Shown here one piece after another: positions 1 through 6,638 of a stretch of DNA of 8,114 nt (the first letter of the stretch is position 1; each line of letters begins with the position of its first letter). Where the stretch lies: positions 15,333 through 23,446 of the forward strand of contig DTTG01000200.1 of the NCBI GenBank assembly GCA_012964845.1. Direction: 5' to 3'. Source of the DNA: Fidelibacterota bacterium. Lineage in GTDB: Bacteria > Fidelibacterota > Marinisomatia > SCGC-AAA003-L08 > D37C17. The notes below the pieces were generated by a model. It ran no database searches. It was not told the DNA's origin and worked only from the letters and a program-made list of their open reading frames with translations. The position numbers were made by a program, and so were the translations under genes.

Positions 1-579
1 TTATTAGATGTTGGGGGAGGGAATGGCGAGTTTGCAGCCTTTATGGCATTACAGGGATGGAATGTATTTTTACAGGATAAGATATCAAAACTTGATAATT
101 TAAGTGATAGTAAAAACATAAATACTGTACAAAATTTGGAAATTATAAAAGAGGATGAATATTTTAATGTTATTACTCTCTGGCATTCTCTTGAGCATAT
201 TCATAATATTGATGAATTATATTCTCAATTAAATCGATTGTTGACACCCGATGGAATTCTTCTTATTGCTGTTCCAAATATTAATGCTCCAGAAATAATC
301 TTTTTTAATAAAAAATGGGCTCCATTTGATGCTCCTAGACATTTGTATCATTTCCAATTAAAAACACTTAATGAATTATGTAGTAAATACAAATTCAAAA
401 TAGTTAGAAAATACTCTCTTTTTCAGGATACTCCGTACAATATTTTACTTAGTATGACAAAAAATAACCCTTTTCAATTTATAAAGGGAATGCTTGTATT
501 CTGCTATTCCATAATAGTGACACTTGTAAGAGGACCAGAACATTCATCATCTTTATTAGTCATTTGCAGAAAAGCATAA
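1..579 (+). CDS. Class I SAM-dependent methyltransferase, 5'-truncated by window edge
   Basis: The frame is open from base 1 to the TAA at 577-579, giving 192 visible residues; the true start lies upstream of the window. The visible part opens with the glycine-rich SAM-binding motif I (LLDVGGGNGEF, bases 1-33). The ATG at 43 falls after this motif and so cannot be the real start. An acidic residue follows strand 2 (FLQD), then the motif WHSLEHIHN with a Leu-Thr-Pro-Asp-Gly turn and IAVPN, typical of UbiG-like Methyltransf_11/23 enzymes. The downstream stretch WAPFDAPRHLYHF is characteristic of methyltransferases that sit in polysaccharide gene clusters. By family knowledge such enzymes transfer a methyl group from SAM to a sugar or small molecule; the substrate cannot be read here. 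The last 16 bases overlap the next gene, suggesting coupled translation. The glycosyltransferases downstream support a glycan-modifying role, which is inference. Confidence 0.87.
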   Translation, partial: LLDVGGGNGEFAAFMALQGWNVFLQDKISKLDNLSDSKNINTVQNLEIIKEDEYFNVITLWHSLEHIHNIDELYSQLNRLLTPDGILLIAVPNINAPEIIFFNKKWAPFDAPRHLYHFQLKTLNELCSKYKFKIVRKYSLFQDTPYNILLSMTKNNPFQFIKGMLVFCYSIIVTLVRGPEHSSSLLVICRKA

Positions 580-1544
580 TATCACTCATTGCTCTCTTTT
601 GTGCAGCATGCTCCTGTCTTTCAGACCCAATTGGAAAAGAAAATGAAATTATTATTATTTCTTCTCCCGAAGATAAACCCCATGTTGAAAGAATTTTAGG
701 AAATTTATTTTCTCAAATAATTTATACACCCCAACCAGAACCAGAATTTTCTCTTATATATAAAGATCCATGGGAATTGGATAATGTAAATAAATATGGT
801 AATATATTAATTGCTTCTCTTGATTTCCCCGAAGATTCAACCGGTGATTATCTCATGGAACGAATTACACAAAACCATGAAAAAGATGCATCACTTTTTA
901 TATTAGAAAATTTATATGCTAATAATCAAATTATATGTGGAATTCACACACTCGATGCAATTTCAATGGAAAATGAGATTAAAAACAATGACGATTGGAT
1001 ATTAAAAGAATTTAGAAACACAGTTACATCCAGAATGACAAATAATATATTTAAACATGGATATAATGATTCATTATCAAATAATATTTTAGACTATTTT
1101 GGATATACGCTTGATTTGCAGCCTGATTTTAAAATAATAAAGGCGGATTCTTTAAAGCCATTTTTATGGATAGGACGTGGCTACCCCTATCGGTGGATTA
1201 CTATCCATAAAAGTGGGAAAAATAATTATTTGCAAAAAAAATCAGCATGGGACCAATTAAAAATTGAATTTGCAGATTTAATGCCAAGTATTAAAATAAG
1301 TGAATTTTATAAAAATACATCGAACTATCAGGCTGATAAAAATATGCTACATATTATGAGGGGAATATATGAACACGAAGAGAGTGCTTCTGGAGGTCCA
1401 TTTTTTGTATATATATTTGAAACTGAATCTGTTAATGAGGTAATTTTAGTAAGCGGTTTTGTTAATTATCCCGGACATGAGAAGATTCTTTTACTAAAAC
1501 AACTAGAAATTATAGCAAATACATTCCAAAAAGGAGGAATTTAA
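564..1544 (+). CDS. DUF4837-like putative lipoprotein of unknown function
   Basis: This is a 326-residue protein with a TTG start, chosen because it is the only usual start codon in frame that gives a short N-terminus with a signal peptide: M-Q-K, a hydrophobic run (about 5-14), then cysteines at 13, 16 and 18. Cys16 (CAAC) or Cys18 (ACSC) could be lipidated, but neither has the usual Leu/Val/Ile at -3, so lipoprotein status is likely rather than certain. The body resembles DUF4837, best known from Bacteroidetes and relatives: the early GKENEIIII segment (24-32), LWIGRGYPYRW (201-211), GGPFFVYIFE (277-286) and the C-terminal GFVNYPGHEK (298-307). Family function is unknown; by type it should face the periplasm, anchored to a membrane. 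It overlaps the methyltransferase by 16 bases and ends three bases before purE. I see no Shine-Dalgarno ahead of the TTG, so translation may depend on the upstream gene. Confidence 0.75.
   Translation: MQKSIISLIALFCAACSCLSDPIGKENEIIIISSPEDKPHVERILGNLFSQIIYTPQPEPEFSLIYKDPWELDNVNKYGNILIASLDFPEDSTGDYLMERITQNHEKDASLFILENLYANNQIICGIHTLDAISMENEIKNNDDWILKEFRNTVTSRMTNNIFKHGYNDSLSNNILDYFGYTLDLQPDFKIIKADSLKPFLWIGRGYPYRWITIHKSGKNNYLQKKSAWDQLKIEFADLMPSIKISEFYKNTSNYQADKNMLHIMRGIYEHEESASGGPFFVYIFETESVNEVILVSGFVNYPGHEKILLLKQLEIIANTFQKGGI
1531..1538 (+). promoter_or_regulatory. Strong Shine-Dalgarno site for purE
   Basis: The octamer AAGGAGGA lies inside the last codons of the upstream lipoprotein gene and ends 9 bases before the purE ATG. 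It is the only near-perfect anti-16S match in front of any start in the window, so purE may be translated more independently or more strongly than its neighbours. Confidence 0.8.
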
Positions 1545-1547
1545 ACT

Positions 1548-2009
1548 ATGAATGGAAAAGCAGCTTTTTTAATAGGCAGTGAGTCAGATAAAGAAACAGT
1601 TGAGACATCACGAAAGTATTTTGAATATTTTGATATTGAATTAGATCTAAGAGTTATGTCTGCACATAGAAATCCGGATGACGTGAGTAAATTTGCATCT
1701 TCTGCCCGTGACAATGGTTACCATGTTTTAATTGGGGCTGCAGGCATGGCAGCACATTTAGCTGGGGCTTTAAAGGCTCACTCCACATTACCTGTAATAG
1801 GGGTTCCTTTGGCTGGTGGTATTGAAGATGGATTAGATGCACTTCTTTCCACTGTTCAGATGCCCAAAGGTGTGCCGGTAGCAACTATGGCTGTAGGAAA
1901 AGCCGGAGCAATAAATGCTGCAATATTGACGGCTGAAATTCTTTCATTAAATAACACCACACTTTCCGAAAAACTTACTGAATTTAAAAATATCGGAAGC
2001 AAACTATAA
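1548..2009 (+). CDS. purE: N5-carboxyaminoimidazole ribonucleotide mutase (class I PurE)
   Basis: This 153-residue cytoplasmic enzyme of de novo purine synthesis converts N5-CAIR to CAIR. The length is about normal for stand-alone PurE (roughly 160). The phosphate and substrate loop GSESD (10-14) is intact, as is MSAHRNP (37-43), whose His40 matches the catalytic histidine of E. coli PurE (His45). The segment GAAGMAAHLAG and the later GLDALLS-VQMPKGVPVATMAVG are class I (N5-CAIR mutase) features. The class II AIR carboxylase pattern (AHK and GRSN) is absent. A class I enzyme needs PurK to make N5-CAIR; no purK lies in this window. The ATG is set by a strong Shine-Dalgarno site 9 bases upstream. 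The stop codon directly abuts the TTG of the next gene. The placement between a lipoprotein and sugar genes is not a purine operon context. Confidence 0.96.
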   Translation: MNGKAAFLIGSESDKETVETSRKYFEYFDIELDLRVMSAHRNPDDVSKFASSARDNGYHVLIGAAGMAAHLAGALKAHSTLPVIGVPLAGGIEDGLDALLSTVQMPKGVPVATMAVGKAGAINAAILTAEILSLNNTTLSEKLTEFKNIGSKL

Positions 2010-2912
2010 TTGGCTAGAAAAATATTGATTACTGGTGCTGAAGGCCAACTGGGAAAAGCACTGCAGATCGGTTTAACTGATAAGTTTAATATTTTATCCA
2101 CAACCAGACAACCAACTCAATTGGCTAAGAATCAGCGAAACGTTCAAAAATTGGATATAACTGATAAAGAGAACATATCTAATGTATTGGAATCATTTAA
2201 GCCTGACATCATAATAAATTGTGCAGCATATACCAATGTTGATGGCAGTGAAATAAATAAGGATTTGGCTCATCAAGTGAATGTGGAAGGTTTGCGGAAT
2301 TTGATTCAATTGTCTGATATAAATACCTATTTAATCCAAATATCGTCAGATTATGTGTTTGATGGGGATAGTGGACCCTATAGCGAAGATGAACACACAT
2401 TCCCTGTTAATTATTATGGGAAAACAAAATTAGAAGCTGAAAATATTCTCAGGGGAACCCGGCGGAAATGGGCAATATTTCGCCCTAATGTACTCTATAG
2501 TTCAGATTTATTCAGTAAGGGCAATTTCTTTGCATGGGTATATAGATCCTTATTAAAAAAAGATTCCATTTCTGTAGTAACAGATCAAATATCAAATCCT
2601 ACTTTTAACCTGCAAATTGTGAGAGCTATTTTTCAATGTATCATCATGGATTTTGAGGGAATTTTGCATATCGGCAGCGATGATTATATGAGCAGATATG
2701 AATTTGCCCTTGATATCGCAAAGGTGTTTGGGTTTGATTCAGCTCTAATAACAAAAATAGATACAGATTCATTAACCCAAAAAGTAAAATCGTATATTGC
2801 CAAACGTCCTCTTCATAGTGGCTTGGTAGTTAGCAAGATAGAAAAAGAATTAAATACATCTTCACATTCCACCAATTATAATTTGAAATTATTAAAAAGC
2901 TCTTTAAACTAA
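2010..2912 (+). CDS. rfbD: RmlD-type dTDP-4-dehydrorhamnose reductase
   Basis: This is a 300-residue extended short-chain dehydrogenase of the RmlD_sub_bind family, which by family knowledge reduces dTDP-4-dehydro-L-rhamnose to dTDP-L-rhamnose with NAD(P)H in the cytoplasm. Visible landmarks are the Rossmann loop GAEGQLG (9-15), INCAAYTNVD (69-78), SSDYVFDG (112-119), the catalytic pair in YGKTK (Tyr136, Lys140), FRPN (157-160), the substrate-side NPT (196-198) and the C-terminal RPLHSGL (266-272). Length matches the family (about 280-300). The start is a TTG directly after the purE stop; a GGAAG at 1995-1999 ten bases upstream is a plausible weak ribosome site, and no ATG lies near. The rmlA, rmlB and rmlC genes are not in the window, so the exact sugar is inferred; related reductases of other deoxysugars or MAT2B-like proteins look similar. 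The rhamnosyltransferase-like domain two genes downstream supports a rhamnose role. Confidence 0.88.
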   Translation: MARKILITGAEGQLGKALQIGLTDKFNILSTTRQPTQLAKNQRNVQKLDITDKENISNVLESFKPDIIINCAAYTNVDGSEINKDLAHQVNVEGLRNLIQLSDINTYLIQISSDYVFDGDSGPYSEDEHTFPVNYYGKTKLEAENILRGTRRKWAIFRPNVLYSSDLFSKGNFFAWVYRSLLKKDSISVVTDQISNPTFNLQIVRAIFQCIIMDFEGILHIGSDDYMSRYEFALDIAKVFGFDSALITKIDTDSLTQKVKSYIAKRPLHSGLVVSKIEKELNTSSHSTNYNLKLLKSSLN

Positions 2913-2914
2913 AA

Positions 2915-3628
2915 ATGAAAATATTAGCTATATCGCCAACTTATAATGAAAAGAAAAATATTTCTGAATTAATTAATCGTATTTCTCAATTACCACTTGA
3001 AGTTGACCTCTTAATTGTTGATGATAATTCTCCCGATGGAACTGCTGACATAGTAAAAGATATTATGATTCAGAATAAGAATACTCATATATTGGAACGA
3101 GAAAAAAAACTTGGTCTTGGGACGGCATATTGCGAAGGTTTTCAATGGGCATTGGATAGAGGGTATGATTTAATAGTTCAAATAGATGCTGATTTATCTC
3201 ATAACCCTGATGATATTTTGCGGATGGTCGAAATGTCAAAGTCCTCCGACCTTGTAATTGGAAGTCGATATATTGGCGGTGTGAATGTTATTAACTGGCC
3301 AATGCGCAGACTATTATTGAGTTATTTTGCAAATTTATATGCAAAATTTCTCATCCGATTTCCAATTAAAGACTCCACCGGTGGTTTTAAATGTTTTCAT
3401 AGAAAAGTATTAGAATCCATTGATTTAAAAACGATTAATTCTCAAGGATATTCTTTTCAAATTGAAATGAATTTTCTGGCATGGGTAAAAGGATTTAAAA
3501 TTCAAGAAATCCCCATTGTTTTTACAGATCGGACTGTGGGAGAATCCAAAATGAATAGGGGTATTGTTATTGAAGCAATTTGGATGGTGCCTAAATTACT
3601 TGTCAGGAAAATATTCAAAATATATTGA
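2915..3628 (+). CDS. DPM1-type polyprenol-phosphate glycosyltransferase (GT2)
   Basis: This is a 237-residue GT-A fold family 2 enzyme of the dolichol-phosphate mannose synthase class. By family knowledge it moves a hexose from a nucleotide sugar to polyprenyl phosphate on the cytoplasmic membrane face, supplying a lipid-linked sugar for periplasmic glycosylation. Sequence support: SPTYNEKKNI (7-16), VDDNSPDGT (35-43), the metal-binding DAD (Asp91, Asp93), IGSRYIGG (115-122), DSTGGFKCF (153-161) and the late GESKM (209-213). The length matches the soluble catalytic type; the C-terminal GtrA-like or multi-pass membrane domain of many bacterial homologues is absent. The ATG lies two bases after the rfbD stop, with no clear Shine-Dalgarno. 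The gene ends in a 4-base TTGA overlap with the next glycosyltransferase. The donor could be GDP-mannose, UDP-glucose or another sugar; the sequence does not decide. Confidence 0.9.
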   Translation: MKILAISPTYNEKKNISELINRISQLPLEVDLLIVDDNSPDGTADIVKDIMIQNKNTHILEREKKLGLGTAYCEGFQWALDRGYDLIVQIDADLSHNPDDILRMVEMSKSSDLVIGSRYIGGVNVINWPMRRLLLSYFANLYAKFLIRFPIKDSTGGFKCFHRKVLESIDLKTINSQGYSFQIEMNFLAWVKGFKIQEIPIVFTDRTVGESKMNRGIVIEAIWMVPKLLVRKIFKIY

Positions 3629-5679
3629 AATTATCTATAATTATAGTAAGTTATAATGTGAGCAGCTATCTTCGGCAATGTTTGCAAAGTGTCCTTAATA
3701 CTAATGAATTTGGAGCATTTGAAATTATTGTAGTTGACAATTATTCCCATGACGATTCCTGCCAGATGGTGAAAAATGAATTCCCCCAAATTAAACTAAT
3801 TCGGAATAAAGAGAATTTAGGTTTTTCAAAAGCAGTAAACATCGGTCTTGAGAAATCAAAGGGAGAGTTTATCTGTCTTCTAAATCCAGATACTTTGGTT
3901 AGTGACAATACTTTTAATAAACTGTTAGATTATATAACATTAAATCCAAACACTGGCTGTATAGGACCAAAGATATTAAACCCGGATGGGACTTTGCAAT
4001 TAGCTTGTAAACGAAGCTTCCCAGATCCGTTTTCTGCTTTCTTTAAGTTAATCGGACTGAGTAGATTGTTCCCTAAAAGCATACGATTTGGGAAATATAA
4101 TCTCACCTTTCTTGATGAAAATAAGATCCATGATGTGGATGCTATCAGTGGCTCATTTATGCTTTTTCCTAAATTGATCGTAGATAAAATAGGCGCATTT
4201 GATGAATCATTTTTCATGTATGGGGAAGACCTGGATTTTTGCCACCGAATAAAACAAATTGGGTATAATATTATATATAATCCAATTACAAGTATCATTC
4301 ATTATAAGGGTGAAAGTGCAAAAACTGCGCCCTATGATATGATTCAATTATTTTATATTGCTTTTCACAAGTATTATAAAAAATATAGTGACCAATATCC
4401 ATCTTGGAAATTACTTCATTTTATAGTGTCATTTGGAATTTCTATCAGAAAATTATTAGCGTATTTGAAAATTTACTCTACAAGAATTATCTCAATTTTA
4501 TTAGATTTTTCATCAATACTATTTAGTTTTATTGTATCAATGTTTTTTTGGTATTCGAATTATTATCATGAAATCGTTACTATTTCAACTTTACAAGCAC
4601 ATTGGCTGCTATTTCTTGATTTCATTCTCTGTTGGATTATCAGCTCTTATTGGCTCCATTTATACAAAAAAGATTATCTCTCCTATGGCAGGTCTCTGGT
4701 TGTGTTTTTATTTGCGTTTCTCCTTTCAGCCACCACTACCTATTTTATAGCTGTCATCGCCTATTCAAGAGCTGTATTAATAATAACCTTTTTCCTCGCT
4801 GCCATCATTTCTGCAGGATGGCGCATTGGTATCTATATTTTATACCGATACCGAAAAATTAATTTATCAGTAAGAACGCCTCTTTTCACCAGGAGAGCAG
4901 CTATTTTAGGCACGGGCAATGAATCGATGCGGGTTGGAAATTCCCTGAATCATACACTGGAGGCACATTTTATTTTAATTGGATATATCGATGACGGCAA
5001 TCAATCTGGTACAGATAAATTTCTTGGCCGATTGGAAGATGTGACTGGATTAATAAAGAATCATAATATCAATGAATTAATTATACCTGAAAAATTTATT
5101 AATATCAGGGAACTCATCCAGTTATTGGGTAAACTTTCTGGTACTAATGTTAATTGTAAATTGGTTCCAAAAGGTGAAAAAATGCTCATTGGAAAAGGTA
5201 TGGTGGAAAATTTGGCTGGGGTTCCACTTTTAAATATTGAATTGCCTCTATTCGATAATATTCATCAATTTACAAAACGATGTTTTGATTTAATATTATC
5301 GTCTGTCCTAATATTATTCACCCTCCCCATACATTTATATTTCCTTCTTCTCAGAAAATACTTTAAAGAAATTATTTGGTCTATTGATGGCGCTAAAGTT
5401 GAAATTACACGCTATCATTCCAAGAGTAAATTAATCCAGGATTTACCTTTACTCTTTATGGTATTAAACGGTTCTCTCAGTTTTGTTGGATCACAGATAA
5501 TGACTGCCAATGAAAATAATCCCCAATTAATTGTTAAACCGGGATTGACAGGATTACCACATTTAAAGGCAGTGAATATTGATATTAACTTCATTCGTGA
5601 ATTTGAAAATTATTATGCGATGCACCATTCATTAATTTTTGATATTGAAATATTACTTAAATCTATTTTTAAAATATAA
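3625..5679 (+). CDS. GT2 rhamnosyltransferase-like domain fused to degenerate WcaJ/WbaP-type sugar-phosphate transferase
   Basis: This is a single uninterrupted 684-residue protein. Residues 1-280 form a GT2 domain of the rhamnosyltransferase type: IIIVSYN (5-11), VVDNYSHD (36-43), LLNPDT (85-90) carrying the metal-binding acid, SGSFMLF (175-181) and the acceptor-side motif GEDLDFCHRI (200-209). From about 285 to 405 come four predicted membrane helices, then a CoA_binding_3-like Rossmann region with ILGTGNES (427-434), as in WcaJ/WbaP polyprenyl-phosphate hexose-1-phosphate transferases. The C-terminal part starts with KRCFDL and a hydrophobic hairpin (551-577) and ends with VKPGLTGL (637-644). 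The family's catalytic Asp-Glu of SLDELPQL reads Gln605-Asp606, GPRP reads GSQI (622-625), and the stretch that should hold KFRSM is shortened. The C-terminal half is therefore probably not catalytic, which is inference. The start is a TTG overlapping the previous stop (TTGA); its stop shares one base with the accA ATG. Confidence 0.88.
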   Translation: MKLSIIIVSYNVSSYLRQCLQSVLNTNEFGAFEIIVVDNYSHDDSCQMVKNEFPQIKLIRNKENLGFSKAVNIGLEKSKGEFICLLNPDTLVSDNTFNKLLDYITLNPNTGCIGPKILNPDGTLQLACKRSFPDPFSAFFKLIGLSRLFPKSIRFGKYNLTFLDENKIHDVDAISGSFMLFPKLIVDKIGAFDESFFMYGEDLDFCHRIKQIGYNIIYNPITSIIHYKGESAKTAPYDMIQLFYIAFHKYYKKYSDQYPSWKLLHFIVSFGISIRKLLAYLKIYSTRIISILLDFSSILFSFIVSMFFWYSNYYHEIVTISTLQAHWLLFLDFILCWIISSYWLHLYKKDYLSYGRSLVVFLFAFLLSATTTYFIAVIAYSRAVLIITFFLAAIISAGWRIGIYILYRYRKINLSVRTPLFTRRAAILGTGNESMRVGNSLNHTLEAHFILIGYIDDGNQSGTDKFLGRLEDVTGLIKNHNINELIIPEKFINIRELIQLLGKLSGTNVNCKLVPKGEKMLIGKGMVENLAGVPLLNIELPLFDNIHQFTKRCFDLILSSVLILFTLPIHLYFLLLRKYFKEIIWSIDGAKVEITRYHSKSKLIQDLPLLFMVLNGSLSFVGSQIMTANENNPQLIVKPGLTGLPHLKAVNIDINFIREFENYYAMHHSLIFDIEILLKSIFKI

Positions 5680-6638
5680 TGTCTAATTACACACTTGATT
5701 TCGAATCCCCGCTCAGGGAAATTGAAGATAAAATTGATTCTATGAAATCAACCGGTATAAAAACTGGGATGGATGTGAGGGAGGCTGTTCAAAAATTAGA
5801 AGAGCAATTAACCAATGAAAAGAAAATATTATATGAAAATCTTTCCCGCTGGGAGAGGGTTCAACTTGCCCGTCATCCTAAAAGACCATATTCATCAGAT
5901 TATATAAGTAGAATTACGGATTATTGGTTTGAATTACATGGTGATAGATTTTTTTCCGATGATCCGGCAATGATATGTGGAATCGCTATAATAGATAATT
6001 TGAAACTCATGATTATTAGCCAGGAAAAGGGAAGAGGTACTAAAGCAAAGCTGTTTCGAAATTTCGGAATGGCACGCCCTGAAGGCTACCGTAAAGCCTT
6101 GCGTTTGATGAAACTGGCTGAGAAATACAACATCCCCGTATTGACTCTTATTGATACCCCTGGAGCATATCCAGGCATTGGCGCAGAAGAACGAGGACAG
6201 GCTGAGGCTATAGCAAGAAATCTATTCGAAATGGCAAAATTGAGGGTCCCTATCATTAATATTGTTATTGGAGAAGGAGCCTCTGGTGGCGCTTTAGGTA
6301 TTGGTGTGGGAGATAGAATTCTATGTTTTGAAAATATATGGTATTCCGTTATATCGCCAGAAGGATGTGCCACAATATTGTTTCGGGATGCATCCAGGGC
6401 TCCTGAGGCTGCTGATTCAATGATGGTAACGGCTAAAGATCTAAAGGAGATGGGAATAGCCGATACTATTATGCCCGAACCTATTGGTGGGACGCATCAG
6501 GATTATGACAAGTCTGCTGAGACATTAAAGGATGCTATTTTGGAATCCTTTTCTGAGCTTAATAAAATTGATCCTGATAAAAGAATTGAGAATCGAATTG
6601 AAAAATATGAAAAAATGGGGAAATGGTCAGATGGATGA
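5679..6638 (+). CDS. accA: Acetyl-CoA carboxylase carboxyltransferase subunit alpha
   Basis: This 319-residue protein is the alpha half of the split bacterial carboxyltransferase, which with AccD moves the carboxyl group from carboxybiotin to acetyl-CoA to make malonyl-CoA, the first committed step of fatty acid synthesis. Length matches the family (about 320). Features: an N-terminal helical, charged region (1-65), HPKRPY (66-71), ELHGDRFFSDD (85-95), QEKGRGTK (115-122), RNFGMARPEGYRKALRLM (127-144), the crotonase-fold core IDTPGAYPG (158-166) with AEERGQ (169-174), the oxyanion-hole segment GEGASGGALGIGVGD (198-212), SVISPEGCA (223-231) and the C-terminal EPIGGTHQD (267-275). All family signatures look intact. 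The ATG overlaps the previous stop by one base (TAATG) and lacks a clear Shine-Dalgarno. The partner accD and the biotin subunits accB and accC are not in the window; the next gene encodes a different, full-length carboxyltransferase. Confidence 0.96.
   Translation: MSNYTLDFESPLREIEDKIDSMKSTGIKTGMDVREAVQKLEEQLTNEKKILYENLSRWERVQLARHPKRPYSSDYISRITDYWFELHGDRFFSDDPAMICGIAIIDNLKLMIISQEKGRGTKAKLFRNFGMARPEGYRKALRLMKLAEKYNIPVLTLIDTPGAYPGIGAEERGQAEAIARNLFEMAKLRVPIINIVIGEGASGGALGIGVGDRILCFENIWYSVISPEGCATILFRDASRAPEAADSMMVTAKDLKEMGIADTIMPEPIGGTHQDYDKSAETLKDAILESFSELNKIDPDKRIENRIEKYEKMGKWSDG

Noticed and set aside
43..45. ATG as the start of the methyltransferase
   Set aside because: The SAM-binding motif I is encoded at bases 1-33 in the same open frame, so the gene begins upstream of the window.
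1548..2009. Class II PurE (direct AIR carboxylase)
   Set aside because: Class II enzymes carry AHK and GRSN-type motifs. Here SAHRNP, MAAHLAG and GLDALLS-VQMP fit class I.
1654..2101. Two - strand open frames opposite purE and the start of rfbD
   Set aside because: They are antisense to well-conserved coding sequence, with no family features of their own.
3930..4298. 122-codon - strand open frame
   Set aside because: It is antisense to the GT2 domain that carries GEDLDFCHRI. There is no independent support.
4532..4862. Two overlapping small open frames on the + strand, hydrophobic in places
   Set aside because: Both are out-of-frame shadows of the membrane-helix region of the glycosyltransferase fusion. 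T-rich codons for hydrophobic helices give hydrophobic readings in other frames.
5266..5679. Sequencing error or frameshift as the cause of the degenerate sugar-transferase motifs
   Set aside because: The frame stays open and family-like before and after the altered positions (GSLSFVG, PGLTGL) and ends exactly at the accA start. Changes are substitutions and an in-frame shortening, not a shifted frame.
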